Origin: Metallyticus violacea
Lineage: Eukaryota; Arthropoda; Insecta; Mantodea; Metallyticidae
DNA: 64,000 bases
NCBI GenBank assembly: GCA_030762175.1
Contig: CM060831.1
Location: forward strand, 34,704,001-34,768,000
Direction of reading: 5' to 3'
Shown one piece after another: positions 13,310 to 25,251 of this stretch (position 1 is the stretch's first letter; every line of letters begins with the position of its first letter). The position numbers were made by a program, and so were the translations under genes. The notes below the pieces were generated by a model that saw nothing but the letters and a program-made list of their open reading frames with translations, was not told the origin of the DNA and made no database searches.

Positions 13310-13485
13310 TTTCTTTTTAAAGGATGGAAGCGTTCCGGGCCTAAGTTTAGGGTACCTCCTCAGCATTTGCCATTTGAGGAAAACTTGGAAAAACCCGAGT
13401 CAGAGAGAACGGTCCCGGCAGGAATAGATCCCAGACCTCACGCTCACGAGTCCCGCCTTAATCACCTCCGCCACCCATGGCCATG
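13310..13485 (-). repeat. SINE family B, copy lacking the 3' tail
   Basis: Reverse orientation: GGCCTAAGTTTAGGGTACCT, CATTTGCCATTTGAGGAAAA, and head with CTCACGAGTCCCGCCTTAAT. The portion beyond the internal A/T run is absent. Confidence 0.82.
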
Positions 13486-13599
13486 TTTTGCTCATTAATC
13501 AGAAATAACAATCAGATAAATTAATTTCTCAAAAATATTGAAATTGAAGCAAGTAACGTGGCCCGATTTTCGATATAGTGAGAAGCTAACAAATATATA

Positions 13600-14150
13600 G
13601 ACGAAGTCTATAATCCTACAACCTCTACATTGTTCCATAAACCGCCATATTTAAGTTTCAGTTCTCCACAAAATTTAAAAAGCATCTTCCGCAGGGCACT
13701 TAATTCCAAATGGGCTCCTCTGCCTACACTGGGTTCTTATCCCTGCAACCGGATAAAGTGCAAAATTTGTGCCTTAATAAAGCCAAGTACATCATTCTTC
13801 AGTCCGACACTTAAATGAGACTTTAAAATCTGTACATTCGTCAAGTGTGCCTCTAGGCATGTTGTTTATATGTTCAAATGTAAATTTTGTCCGGATTTTA
13901 TATTGGATTAACCTATACTGCAGCATCCCTTATAATGATTAGCCATAGCCGCTCAGCTAAAATCGGTTCTTCTCTGCCTGTAGTCCCCTACACCTGCCTT
14001 CTGCCTTTGATACATGTTTTTTCCTTAGTCCTCATAGATGCCGTACCTCAATCTTCTCCCACTAGTACACTCAGAGATAGAGGGAGGGCGACCATTGCTC
14101 TACATAATGCTCGCACCCCTCCAGGCCTTAATCTTTCTCTCTAGCTGTTT
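13600..14150 (+). pseudogene. C-terminal part of a GIY-YIG endonuclease retroelement (Penelope-like?)
   Basis: The plus strand reads KPPYLSFSSPQNLKSIFRRA (like RPPNLRDLLVRA), then GSYPCNRIKCKICALIKPS, a Cys-rich knuckle (13,732-13,790). CASRHVVYMFKCKFC follows, and after a frameshift near 13,888 comes GFYIGLTYT (the GIY-YIG core, usually VVYLI.C..C...YVGET). The end has LRDRGRATIALHNARTPPGLN, comparable to LR.RE...I..L.T..P.GLN. This arrangement is known from Penelope-like and other GIY-YIG retroelements. The reverse transcriptase is absent, so the copy is 5'-truncated. A stop at 13,816 and the frameshift kill it. A SINE B copy lies about 120 bp upstream on the other strand. Confidence 0.65.
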
Positions 14151-15842
14151 CCCTCACTGACAACCAGTTGTTTCAGCTTCGCCTATGTTGGATGCCCTGC
14201 GACCCCTTTGAGTAACTTTCACGGTATGCGAGTTGCAGCAGTGTACCGCCTACCGCAGTTTTCATAGTTTCGCTCCGCGAACAAGAGCCGGCGCAGCGGC
14301 TCGAAATATCATCATTTTTAAAGATTTGTCAAATCTCCACAAGAGTTTTTCACATTTCTTTTAAAAGTGTATACATATATGAAGAGCCTAATTCCTATCA
14401 AAATCCCCCCTTTGCACCCGAATGAACATTTTTTACAAGTGGTGTTAAGTTTTGCCTTTGAGACTTTAACCACACTGTTTCTAAAATGTTTTGGAATTAC
14501 TAAATTAAGTGTCGAATTTAAGCTTTCACAACTGGTGTCCATTATGTGAACAGAGTCTTTCGGGAATTCCATTGTACCACGGCCTTACAGCCCGGGGGAG
14601 TTTGCATAACTAAAACGAAGCTTGCAAACTAATGCATTTTGAAAAAAAAATCTGTAAAACAAACCTCTACAAGCCTAGAGAAAAACAAAACATTTACATT
14701 GTAATTCTATAGGACTCATTTCTGTCTGTACCAACGAACATATCTCAAGTCTCAAGTCAAGATAGGTATAAACATAAATTTTTACTCCCCCCGATTAAAG
14801 ATAATATTTCTTCTTCAGGATATTCTTTGTATGCTTCTGATCTGTGAACCTAATTTGAAAATATAACCCCTCATTTGCAAAGAGCTCCCGAATTATTAAA
14901 GTGTATAATACAAAAAGAAGATCTCCAATTGAAAAATCTACTTGAAACCTGGCTTTTAAATATGTCCATTATTATAGAAAATACAATTAACTTCCATGGA
15001 ACCAGTGAGAAAACATATTCCTAAATTATCATTGGCATGGAAATGCATTTAGAAGTCACCAGTCTCTGCAAATTCAAAGAATATTTAACAGAAAGGAAAA
15101 AGCAGCTCTCTCCAATGTTGAATGAAACTCAAGTTTAAGATGTAAATTAAAGGAGATTGTATAAATTGAACGTATACTTTATTATTTTAATGCAACGTTG
15201 TTAAAACCCAATTTTAAAAGTACTGAAGATACAAAATATCTACTTCCTGAAATGAAGTATTAAAACTATTTTTATATAAATGTGTCAGCTTTAATGTGTA
15301 TTTTGAAGAACCTTTATAACGTAATTGCGCTGAAATTATTTTATTAACAATCTAAGAAATCTAGAAAAGAGGAACATGATATACCGTTTTGATACAGCTA
15401 TTATTATTACTAATAACTGAGAAATAAACAGCTTAACTTTTTCTTAACTACTCTTACGTTAAATGAGAAAAATAATTTTTAAATTTGTATATAAAGTTGT
15501 CCTTTAAATTCGAAAAAGTACTTAATTGCATTTAGAAAGTTTGAACTTTATTTTTTACCCAAACGCTCACTGATTATTAAAAATTGCAAGTATACTTTCA
15601 AAGGGCATATACACATTTAAAATGAAATAGATTTTTAAAAAGCCTTAGTAGAATGGTGAGTGTTTTGTTAATTTAAATCAATATAATTGCTAAAATCAAC
15701 TCAGCCCGTAAACATTTTATAATTATGTTGAATTTTAAGGCATTTATTTAATTTTGCTTTGACGGAATTGTGTCTAGTAAAACTGATATGTAACACAAAA
15801 CTTAAAAAAGATAAATAATATTAATCAATTCACAAAAGTAAG

Positions 15843-15879
15843 GAAGAAGAAGAAGAAGAAGAAGAAGAAGAAGAAGAAG
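15843..15879 (+). repeat. (GAA)n microsatellite
   Basis: About 12 units of AAG/GAA, inside a wider A-rich purine stretch to about 16,025. Confidence 0.9.
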
Positions 15880-16611
15880 CAGCATAAAAGAAACGTAAAA
15901 CAAACCAATGAAGTGAGAGGAAGAAAAAAGTAAAATAAAACATTTAGAAAGTATTTAGAATACATAGAAGAAACGGAGTAAAGAATACAGAGTAAAAAGG
16001 AAAATAAAGAAAAGAATGTGAAAGAAATTGGCAATTGCCTACAGTTTAAGAATGGGAAAAGTTTTCCTTACTGGGACTACAATCCCCTGGAAAGTCTTAC
16101 CCTCCCTTTTCTCACACAGGAATCTATCCCACCACTTTTTCCCCTCCCCCTTTTTTTTATAAGTCTGCTTCCTATAGCAGACAGGAGATAAAGTTTATTT
16201 CCTTGGTTCTTGATGAAAGGCTCCTTGTAAACAAGTGCTGTGGCGAAGCTCGTATTCGATAAAGGGTAGAGAAAGAAAAAGAAAGAGAAAAAAAAATACA
16301 GCTGCAGCGGAAATTTGATGGTAGGGTACGAAACTCTCGACACCAGCGCCTGTCGGTAACCTAAGATTTTTCTGCATTTCACTGACACTTTGATATCAGT
16401 CTACACTGTATCCAAGACTTGCCAATGTTTCCTAATATTTTACTGCGCAAGCAAAATCATTTAATAAACTGGGAAAAGCTGGTACAATATTCTTGTAAAA
16501 TGTGTCACAAAAGTGCCAAAGAACAGGAGGTCTTTATATGTACATGCAATGTTCTTAATTCAGTGTCTGAGGGCTACACCGTATACAGTAGGAGAGCTTT
16601 CTACTTGCTTC

Positions 16612-16661
16612 TACCGCCTGTGGTGCCTCAGTAGTAGAGACGCGTTAAACACTACTCAGTC
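16612..16661 (+). repeat. SINE family B, 3' tail only
   Basis: CGCCTGTGGTGCCTCAGTAG and CGCGTTAAACACTACTCA match the conserved 3' tail of family B, with no head or centre. Confidence 0.72.
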
Positions 16662-16720
16662 AATCTTTCCTTCTGGTATTCGTATATTCGCGGGCATACA
16701 GATAGGAACCTGTAGAGAGT

Positions 16721-16884
16721 GACCCAATGGAATATAACGGTTTTCAGAACATTCTTGCAGGGCACTCATACAGAATTAAATAAAAATATTTTTTCAAAGA
16801 ACAAGTAACATAATGCAATTTATTAATCTAAACTTAATTTTTAAAAATCACAAGTGGCTCAATGGAATATGGCGGTTTTCAGAA
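16721..16884 (+). repeat. Pair of 29-bp direct repeats 135 bp apart
   Basis: CCAATGGAATATAACGGTTT at 16,724 and TCAATGGAATATGGCGGTTT at 16,859 extend to a shared TTTTCAGAA. 24 of 29 positions agree. Probably an old local duplication. Confidence 0.6.
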
Positions 16885-17103
16885 AGCTGCTGTTTCTAGC
16901 GATTTTGCATTACAGTTATAGTATTGGTTGCTATCAAACATATTGTACATATTGTAAATACAATATAATTTATTAAGGGCTCCTATAAAGATATAATAGA
17001 TAGAATTATAACTATAATAATAAATCCGAAAATGTCTTTAAATGTGAAATATGGGTGGAAGGACTCAAGTACCTTTATTTATCTGATCTGTGGGTATTAC
17101 AGC

Positions 17104-17119
17104 CCTTCTTCTTCTTCTC

Positions 17120-17150
<31 letters not shown>

Positions 17151-17159
17151 TTCTTTCCC
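17104..17159 (+). repeat. (CTT)n microsatellite
   Basis: About 18 imperfect units of CTT/TTC with CCT interruptions. Confidence 0.9.
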
Positions 17160-17589
17160 TTATGTGCGTTTAGTAAAAAATAATATGGGTAAATGGAAAG
17201 TTGAAAAACTGAGGCTCCTGGTTCTCACGTGACCTTTAAATCAATATTAATAAATCAAATATATTAACCAGGAAGTTTTTTCTCCATCTTTCAGTTCTTT
17301 AACAACCGTCAATAGCGGACTAGTAACAACAGGCTACAGATACTTGGTACACATACAAAATGTTTCAAAAATACATTTACAAATTTAGGTGGCAAGTTAT
17401 TCACACCAAAATAAGAAAAATAGTCCATAAAAACATATGACCAGAAATCCTTAGCTTTTGAGTCATTAATGAAAGTTTACTTCAATGTGTTTCAAGGTAC
17501 AATTTAACACCTGTACCTTATAAGTTCGTAATCGAAAATAAAAAAAATAATTTTGCTATGTAATGATATTATCGATACAAGTCTGCTGA

Positions 17590-18070
17590 TGCACTCGTTG
17601 TATCCTAGATGCTCATGTGTTGCCAAGGAGACTTGTTTACATTTGTCATTTGGGTACATTCATGGTTAATTTGTTTCTCACATTTCACTTTTGTTGCATA
17701 TTGGTTGTATGACATGAGAGGATATTCATTTCGTGCCCTTGTAAATAAGAATAACCATGTGATTTATGCAAGATGGGGCTCCAGCACTTTATAGCCGCAT
17801 TGTTTGATATCTGCCATGACAAATGGATAGGTGGGGAAGAACTAGTTCCATGGACTGTATGTTCCCTCTAATGCAATCCCTTGTATTTTTATCTATGGAG
17901 CCACCTAAAACAATTGATTTATATAGCAGATATTCCTAATGCAGACACTTCATCAACGTGTCAGGAAACCCACGAAACCGTTCGACACCGTATGGGAGTA
18001 TATGAAAGGGTGCGATAGTCCATGTTCCGATAAGTGCCTGCGTGTGTGAAAGCAAGAGATATAAATATTT
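17590..18070 (+). pseudogene. C-terminal remnant of a WIGRGGP-type Tc1/mariner transposase
   Basis: The plus strand reads FMQDGAPALYSRIV (about 17,765-17,805), matching FQQDGAPAHYS with Asp present. It continues through a frameshift into DKWIGGEELVPW (like RWIGRG.P..WP) and CNPLYFYLWSHLKQLIY (like NPLDFFLWGHLK, with Tyr at the third catalytic Asp). The end reads ETHETVRHRMGVYERVR (like ET.RN.PGVFERVRQS). This subfamily does not occur elsewhere in the window. The 5' half is missing or unrecognisable. Confidence 0.68.
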
Positions 18071-18105
18071 ATTATGAGGTTCTTAGTTGACATTGTGTAT
18101 TGTTT

Positions 18106-18272
18106 TTTGTTTTGGTAAAATTTCATTAATAACTCAAAAACTAAGGCTTTCCAGACATACAATTTATATTAACATTTTTTTCTTGTTTTGGTAAACTTTA
18201 ATTAATAGCTCAATAACTAAGGATTTGAACATATGTTTATGTGGACATATTTTTCTTGTTTTCGTAAGAGGA
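18106..18272 (+). repeat. Tandem repeat of about 75 bp in the 3' tail of a transposon remnant
   Basis: A unit starting GTTTTGGTAAA and continuing TTAATAACTCAAAAACTAAG begins at 18,109, recurs at 18,185 and partly at 18,258, a period of 73-76 bp. Copies differ at many positions. It directly follows the transposase remnant and is probably part of that element's 3' end. Confidence 0.6.
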
Positions 18273-18688
18273 ACCCACCACTAAAGTTTGTAAAAGTATT
18301 TCTGAAACAGATGTATTTCCTTTGAAAATTGTTCCCTTTGTTCCCATGGCTATCATTGCAAAAACAGTGAGAACCAGCACCAGATCAGAATCACTAACAG
18401 CTAAAAGAAAATATTTTAGACATAATGCCTAATTTTTTTCCATCCCTAAAAACCTCTGAATGATACAACCAAAGTCTCATGCATGCCACGAAAATATATC
18501 AAGGTATAACTTTAAAACAATTATTCGGGAAGATCGTGTACATGACCTTGAAAAACAAAATTTCTGTGCAATAAAACGCTTTCTAAAAGTCTGAAACGAA
18601 ACGTAATTACAACACAATGGAAAAAAAAAAAAAATAATAAGGCAATAGATTAATATATATATATTTTTTAAAAAGGGTCATATAATTG

Positions 18689-19951
18689 CGAGGTGGTTTC
18701 CATAATATTCGGGACTGGTGCTGCCATCTCGACAGTTGTTTCAGTAGAGTTTTGTACCGCTAGGTGGTAACACTAGCACATCTGATGAGAAGAATGTAGC
18801 TGGGCAGATGTGTTGAGATTCTATAGTACTTTTCTGTGTGTGGCGATTTTACGATGGATCCATGATAGAACAGAGAGTGTGCATCAAATTCTGTGCAAAG
18901 CTCGAGAAAAATGCTACTGCGACCCTCGCAATGATTCATCAAGTATTTGGGGGACAAGGCATGAGCCGTACACGTGTGTTTGAGGGCATGCTCGGTTCAG
19001 GGCAGGCCGTACAGTTATTGAAGACGATGCTCACACCGGTAGGTCCGTCAGCTGCACAACGCCTGACATTGTTGCCAAATTTCAACACCTTGTTCGTTAG
19101 GATAGATGTCGAGCCATAGAATATCTTGCTCATGAAGTGGAAATTGGTTATGGGACATGCCAAATAATTTTAACTGATGAATTGGGCATGTATCGTGTCG
19201 CCGCAAAATTTGTGCCAAGGATCCTGACTGCTGATCAAAAGGCGCAGCGTGTTGAAGTTTGCTCGGAGCTTCGTCAGACCGTGTCCGATGATCCAAGCTT
19301 CTTGTCCAGGGCCATCACCGGCGACGAGATGTGGGTGTACGCTTATTACCCTGAGACAAAACAACAATCTTCCCAATGGAAGAGCCTGAACTCACCAAGA
19401 CCAGAAAAAAAAGCGAGACTAGTGAAGAGCAAAGTCAAGACCATGCTCCTCGTTTTCTTTGATACCAAGGGGATTGTGCACAAAGAATTCGTCCAAACAA
19501 ATCAAACAGTGAATTCCACGTACTACTCTTACGTTTTGCGAAGGCCCAAACTTTGACGACGGGGGAACTGGCTGTTGCATCATGTTAATGCGCCCTGTCA
19601 CAATTTCTTGTTCACCAGGAGCTTTTTGACGAAAAGCAACATGAAGGTTGCCCCCCACCTACCGCAATCGCCTGATTTGACACCCTGCGACTTCGTTGTA
19701 TTCCTCAAACTGAAAATCAAGTTGAAAGGGCGTCGTTTCGACACAATTGAGAGGATTCAAGAAGAAACGCTGTCTGTGCTAAACACCCTCAAAGAACGTG
19801 GCTTGCAAGATGAATTTGGAAAATGGCAGAATCGCTGGTATCAGTATACACGTGTGGAAGGGAACTACTTCGAGGACAACGGGGGTCATTAGTCTCAAAG
19901 TAAGTTTTTGACCAGGCAGCACCAGTCCCGAATATTCTGGATACCACCTCG
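18689..19951 (+). mobile_element. Nearly complete mariner transposon with terminal inverted repeats
   Basis: The ends at 18,689-18,725 and 19,915-19,951 are inverted repeats matching at 35 of 37 bases, each containing the core AATATTCGGGACTGGTGCTG. The right end is followed by TA and the left end is preceded by TG, as expected for a TA target duplication with one change. The 1.26-kb length and a single internal transposase fit the mariner family. It is the best preserved element in the window and therefore probably among the youngest. Confidence 0.88.
18838..19892 (+). pseudogene. Mariner transposase, inactivated
   Basis: The N-terminal helix-turn-helix is readable (EQRVCIKFCAKLEKNATAT, GMSRTRVFE). 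One frameshift near 18,985 moves the frame, after which ARFRAGRTVIEDD and DELGMYRVAAKFVPRIL follow. The catalytic blocks are ITGDEMWVY (first Asp present), LLHHVNAPCH (the second Asp of the usual HHDNA is Val) and QSPDLTPCDF (third Asp present). The spacing of the last two positions is 34 residues, as in D,D34D mariners. Two in-frame stops lie at 19,098 and 19,554. The frame ends at 19,892, just before the right inverted repeat. The protein cannot be active because of the stops, the frameshift and the lost Asp. Confidence 0.85.
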
Positions 19952-20454
19952 TATAATTTGATAGAGTTACGAGAAAAAAGTTGCATTAACAATTCCAATC
20001 TTTTTAGAACTTCACAAGGTATTAAATATATCTCTCACACTGGAAAAGAAAATACAGTGACATGAAAATATTTACTGTGAACTTCTGTTATTGAAAGTGA
20101 ACAAGGATAAAAATTTAGTTCCAATTTATTTCACCTTAATTCCGCTCCACTAACAGTTAGAGATGAGAAACAAAATTGAACTTCTAATTTTTTCTAATTA
20201 AGATTTTGTTTTGGCTAAAAACAATAAAAAATAAATAAATAAGAGAAAATAATACGAGAGAAAAGTATGGTTTGTATAAAAAATCGTCCTTATAGCTTCT
20301 TACATGTAATAATAATATGAAATCTCTTCACCACTTTATCCGAATTCAAGAAAAACATGTTATCTATAGTTTGTTAGAAAATCACAAAACATACAAATAA
20401 AACAAAAAGGAATTAAAAAACAAGCAGAAGAATTCGTATTTTTTGAAATTCTTG

Positions 20455-21075
20455 AAAAGTACTTCCTATAACGAGGGGAGGGAAAAGATAAAATTGGGGT
20501 TGGGGCAAAGAAACTGGAAAATTAAAGTAATAGATAGTTAAAAGAAAGAGCAACAGGAAAAAAGAAGACGAGCGGAAACAGAAAAAAGTGCTGAATACAA
20601 AATAGATGGAATAGTAGCTAATAAGAAAATGAGAAAAAAATACGAGAAGAACTGAAGGAGAAAAGCAATGGGGTGTGAGGAGGATGTTTTGAGAAGAGAA
20701 AAACAAGAAAGGACGAGGAGAAATATGAGGTTTGAGGAAAGAGAAATGGCAAAAGGAAACAAAATTGAGTGGAGGAATAGAGTAAAAGAAGAAAGTACGA
20801 AGAGAAAAGAGAAAGAGCGGACGAAGCAGATAGGAGAAGACAATTAAAGGTGGAAATAAGGAACAGAAAGCAAAATGAAGAAAAGGAAAAATGAGAGAGG
20901 AGGAATATCGAAAAAAAAATAGAGGTGTACAGATTGAAATAGAAGAAATGGAGGGGGGAAAGACGGAGCAGGAAAAAAATGAAAGAGAGAGAGAGAGAGA
21001 GAGAGAGGAATAGGCAATAGAGAAAAAAATATAAAAGGAAAAAAGGTAAAATAGACGCGAAAGGAGATTAGAGTG
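20455..21075 (+). repeat. Long polypurine (A/G-rich) tract
   Basis: About 600 bases are almost all A and G on the plus strand, including a (GA)n run at 20,985-21,008. The opposite strand lacks stop codons and so gives the longest open frame in the window, 224 codons of Ser/Phe/Leu/Tyr; that frame is a composition artefact. Such tracts can form triplex (H-DNA) structures. Confidence 0.8.
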
Positions 21076-21702
21076 AGTGAAGATCAAGAGTAGAGATCAG
21101 GTGAAAGCTGTTGAGGGTTTTCAGTTTTGACCAAAACACACTGCCGGTTGAGAAGCTGAGCGAGAACAAGGAACACACGTGCACCAGTCACCTTCATTCG
21201 CCCAGGGAGGCTAAATTGAGAAAGAAGCAATAATCTTGTTTAATCTTGTGTTCCTCTTCCCATCTGACTGATCTCTTCTTGCTTCACCCTTCAACACCTC
21301 TGAACTTTAGCTGGAGCGGAAGGAAAAAGGAAGGCGAGAAGGCGTACGAACAAGCGAGCCTACATGAATCAGTGGCGTTTTTGTCCTCTATACCAGAAAT
21401 AAGGGCCTTCCCGTCTCCACAGTAGGTCTAGAATACGACCGAATTTGCTCTACTCCACCCATGCCTTCTTTTCTGTAATTAACTAGGTTCAAATATTCTT
21501 TTTGCGTAAACAAGAACATACCTACGATAGCACCTGCTGACTGCTTGATTGTGCCTACTACGGAGGTGTCGCCTTCAGATTTTTGTTATCTCACTACTAA
21601 AAGAATATAAATCTCGTGATCGAAAAGTTTATTTCCATTAGTTTATGTAAATAATTCATTAATGTTTTTTTATGTTTCAAGGAACTGTTCTTGCTTAGGC
21701 AA

Positions 21703-21756
21703 ATGAATGAATGGTGTTTAACGCACGTTTTTGCTACAGAGGCACCACAGGCGAGG
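21703..21756 (-). repeat. SINE family B, 3' tail only
   Basis: ATGGTGTTTAACGCACGTTT then GCTACAGAGGCACCACAGGCG is the reversed 3' tail. Confidence 0.72.
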
Positions 21757-21759
21757 TTG

Positions 21760-23234
21760 CTTAGGCAATAAGTGCCAACTTTCCAAATTACAAAAGTAGG
21801 TCTAATATCTAGAACCTTCATTTGGACACCGAGATGCTCCAAGCATTCGGCAATATTATACCTGTGCATGGAGTATTGCTTGGAGGCAACCTTTCCACTT
21901 ACACAAATTTCTTAAAATGTTTTGACTCGCCATGATCTCCGTTCAAAGCGATGAAGGAAATGAATACTACCTCGGTAGTGCACTGAAGACTGAGAACGAT
22001 TCAGCAAAGTACTCAATTGATCACAATATCTCTAGTTACTACACAGAAGACTAGGAGACTATGCTACATATCCGTTAAACCAGTGACTACTGGAAGCAGA
22101 ACCGAATGGCTTTGCCCATGAAAGAAGATTATTTTCTTTCGTCCATTTTTAAAGGGTTATAGTTTATCGACTAAAAGTGCTATCTTGAAAGGGAGGAAAA
22201 CTAGCCAAAATCCTAACCAAAATCGTACATGATTTAGAGGATCTTTAGATAAATGATTTCTTTTGTTCGTAACTAAATTAGTGCCTTTTTCCTACTTCAA
22301 CTAATATTAGAAATAAACAGCATTTGGAATCCCACCAACGAAATTAAAATGGAAAATATTTAAAATTCTATTACATCTAAAATAAAATTAAATTGCATCA
22401 CAAAAATGAACATTTAAATCTAAAAACAACAGCATGGTAGCTCATATTTATACCCACAAGAAATTCTTCTTGTTTTTAATCGCTACAAGAGATTTTTAAG
22501 TTTAATTTTTTATTGCTCTTGTTTTTATAAAACATGCTTTTTATCTTTCTTGTATCTCTTAGGGGAAGCTGGAAGGAAAACATTTTTATTTTTTCGTACT
22601 TAAAATAAATTAATTACAATAAATTCCCAAATTTTATTGCGATATGTTGTCTTCTGCAATACTTCAATACTTGAAAATGCATATATTAAAAACACTTTTT
22701 GAAAATTATAAAGCTTTTGGAAATAACTGAGCTGGAAGGTTTTGGATTTTACCATTATCTACAGGAAATTTTGGTTTTACTGCTGGCTATTAAGAAGTAA
22801 ATAGTCTGAATAGATCCTGACACGCTTTAGGTTCCGGGTTGGAGCTATGAGCGCGGTTTTAACAATTTTTTTTCTCTGATCGCAATTTTCTAAAAACTAC
22901 ATTTTACTACATGTATGCATGTACCTCAAATGAAAAAACTATAACCTATATAAAAATGTTTTAGACAAGTAATTTGAGATAGGGAATCTAAAGTCAAAGT
23001 TTTCCTACTTACATGTTACCTAATTCAAATTACCTCTATTTACATGTGTGACAAGAGTTTATTATGTAATTTTGCGTATTTCTCAACATTTCTTATGTGA
23101 GGAGCACGAAAGCTTCTGGCTAGTCCCCTGCGCTGGATAAGTATTAATTTATGTGTCTGGTAAGTCATTATTAAAATAAATACATCTCTACTATTGCGCT
23201 TTTACCAGTTTCATTTAAAATGACATTTCTTTTA
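21760..23234. other. AT-rich stretch, nothing recognised
   Basis: No frame above noise. Confidence 0.5.
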
Positions 23235-23282
23235 ATGAGTTAAACGCCCATTATAACTGCGAAGGCACTACAGGCAGTAGGC
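23235..23282 (-). repeat. SINE family B, 3' tail only
   Basis: GAGTTAAACGCCCATTATAA and GGCACTACAGGCAGTAGGC are the reversed tail, diverged. It ends where the SINE A copy at 23,287 begins. Confidence 0.6.
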
Positions 23283-23286
23283 TCTT

Positions 23287-23560
23287 GTTGTTGATTTGTT
23301 TTATTTACGGACGCTCTTTAACATCTCAGGTCATCAGCGTCCCACTCAATTCAGGAGATGAAATGGCCGACAAATTTTGCTCAGAGGCCTCTTTTTTCAG
23401 GCTTGAGGTTCTTTATCGTGCCGTAAATGTACGACACGGGACCCACGGCTTTACTTCCCTTCCGAAGGAAGCCATACTTAGGATTTTTGCACCCGAAAGA
23501 ATCCATCGACCCTGGCCGAGATTGAACCCGAGATGTTAGCGCTACACCACCAGGACAGAC
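23287..23560 (-). repeat. SINE family A with shortened head
   Basis: The body and 3' end are intact in reverse orientation. The head lacks most of the anticodon arm: it runs from the B box (ATTGAACCCGAGAT) straight to GTTAGCGCTACACCACCAGG. It abuts the tail of a SINE B copy at 23,235-23,282. Confidence 0.82.
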
Positions 23561-25251
23561 TTAATATTGGTAAGATAAAGCTTTTCAACTCCCTGTTAGT
23601 TCGAAAACAATTACTTTATGACCATCGTATTAAAAGGCTTTGACGATGAATTGAGCTCTAAGAGCTGGATCCCAATTGTAGCATTCTCTGTCTGACACGT
23701 GGGAAGATAAAAAGTGTACACGTCACTGAAAGGCATCACAGCCCTTCAGTCTCTACATCACCAGAGCTTGTTCCACTTCCTCTGATACCAGTGCCCAAAA
23801 ACAAGAAAAGACTAGAAAAGGATAAAAAATTGGAGGGAGGAACGCAGAGTGTAATATACAGGGTTTAATATAAAAGAGATATCGCCATCTTTGTCTTTAC
23901 GCGTCTCGTGCCCACTCGCCTCGCCAACGTCACGTATTAAAAAAAAAAAAGAAGAAGAAAACAGCCTTTTTCTAGTAAGGGTCAGGCTGAAAGGTTTAGT
24001 GGCTCTGAAGAAAACAAGATATCGAAAGTTGGATCGCCTACTGTCCAGAAGGGAGAGACTGTCGCTGTAGTTCGTGTGTCCGTTGTCTTTGTATTCTTTT
24101 AAACGTTTCATTACAAGAATTTACCACTTTTCAACTCAGTCCATTGTTTTCTCTCTACGGACTGCACATAATGCGTAATTTGTTTCAAAAGAAGTATTAG
24201 GGAGGGGGTTCAAAATCATATTTCAGTTATTCGTACCATTTTTATATTTGAAATGTTTGATATGATTTCCATTAATGTTCCTTGTTACAAGTATTTTAAT
24301 AACATTTTAATTGTGTCACTGCACAACCACCCCCCCCCCACCACCTTTATTTTTCCGCGAGCACTTGTTATGTTAAAATTGTACACAACAACATGAACTA
24401 TTTGCTCTAGAAGGCTGTGGTTTGTCCTGAATGATGGAAAACGTTATACTTCAATAAGTGGCAGCGTTTGTTTCCTTTGTTGTTTTACAATGCTGGAAGG
24501 TTTTAGCTGTTGTTTTCCTTAAAATTCTAATTTGTTTGTAAAAACATTTTTTTGGCTGCATTATTAAAAAATTACAATTTTTTTGCATAAGTTTCTTATT
24601 GTTTATGCTTTGTATAAGCTAGCACTGTGAAACTTTTACTACTTATTCATGATATTATCGTGATAATATGAATCTATTATGTTAAAGTTAGGACAAAATA
24701 TGGCTAAGTATAAAAGTAAAATGTTGGGAAGAAATAGAAAAAGCAAACAATTGAAAAGAATTATTTGCCTCAGAGTCATGATATAGTGGTAAAAATAGAT
24801 AAGACAATTTCATCTTGTGCATCTGTATGCTGTAAAAGTTTATAATAGTCCTTGAGAAATAGGAACTGAATTTGATAAATTTAACATTACAAAAATAGGC
24901 CTTTCATACTCCTCTTAAATTACAAGCAAAATATGTAATAAGCAAACAAATAAAATATTCAAAAGATTAGATTTTTGCATTCTTAAAATTGATAATTTAT
25001 TTAATTATGATATTCCAAGAACCATATTCAGAATGCAGAATGTTCAGTTTAAGGTACTTATAATTGACACATCAATATTTTATGACCGGGGTATGACTTT
25101 CAAGAATAAATTACTTTCTCCTTCTACACAGAATTAAGAAATATCAGAAAATCAGTGAAACACCCGGAACAGCGTTAAGCCCCAATTGTTTTAATTAGAA
25201 GACCCCGATGATGCTATAAATGCGAAATATATCTGCCCAAATAAGAATCAG
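23561..25251. other. AT-rich stretch, nothing recognised
   Basis: Contains a C-run near 24,330-24,339 and short A-runs. Confidence 0.5.

Larger units (their letters stand above)
14160..17589. other. AT-rich stretch with microsatellites only
   Basis: Apart from GAA and CTT runs, a SINE B tail and a small duplication, no feature is visible. 14,225-14,320 is GC-rich and could be the 3' end of the GIY-YIG element just upstream. Confidence 0.45.

Noticed and set aside
16721..16884. Inserted element between the two 29-bp direct repeats
   Set aside because: The repeats are far longer than a usual target duplication and the DNA between them is plain AT-rich sequence.
18838..19119. Host gene for a 93-residue protein
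   Set aside because: It is the N-terminus of the mariner transposase before a frameshift.
20413..21087. Longest open frame in the window (224 codons, minus strand)
   Set aside because: It is the pyrimidine strand of a polypurine tract. The product is Ser/Phe/Leu-rich low complexity, as expected when stop codons cannot form.
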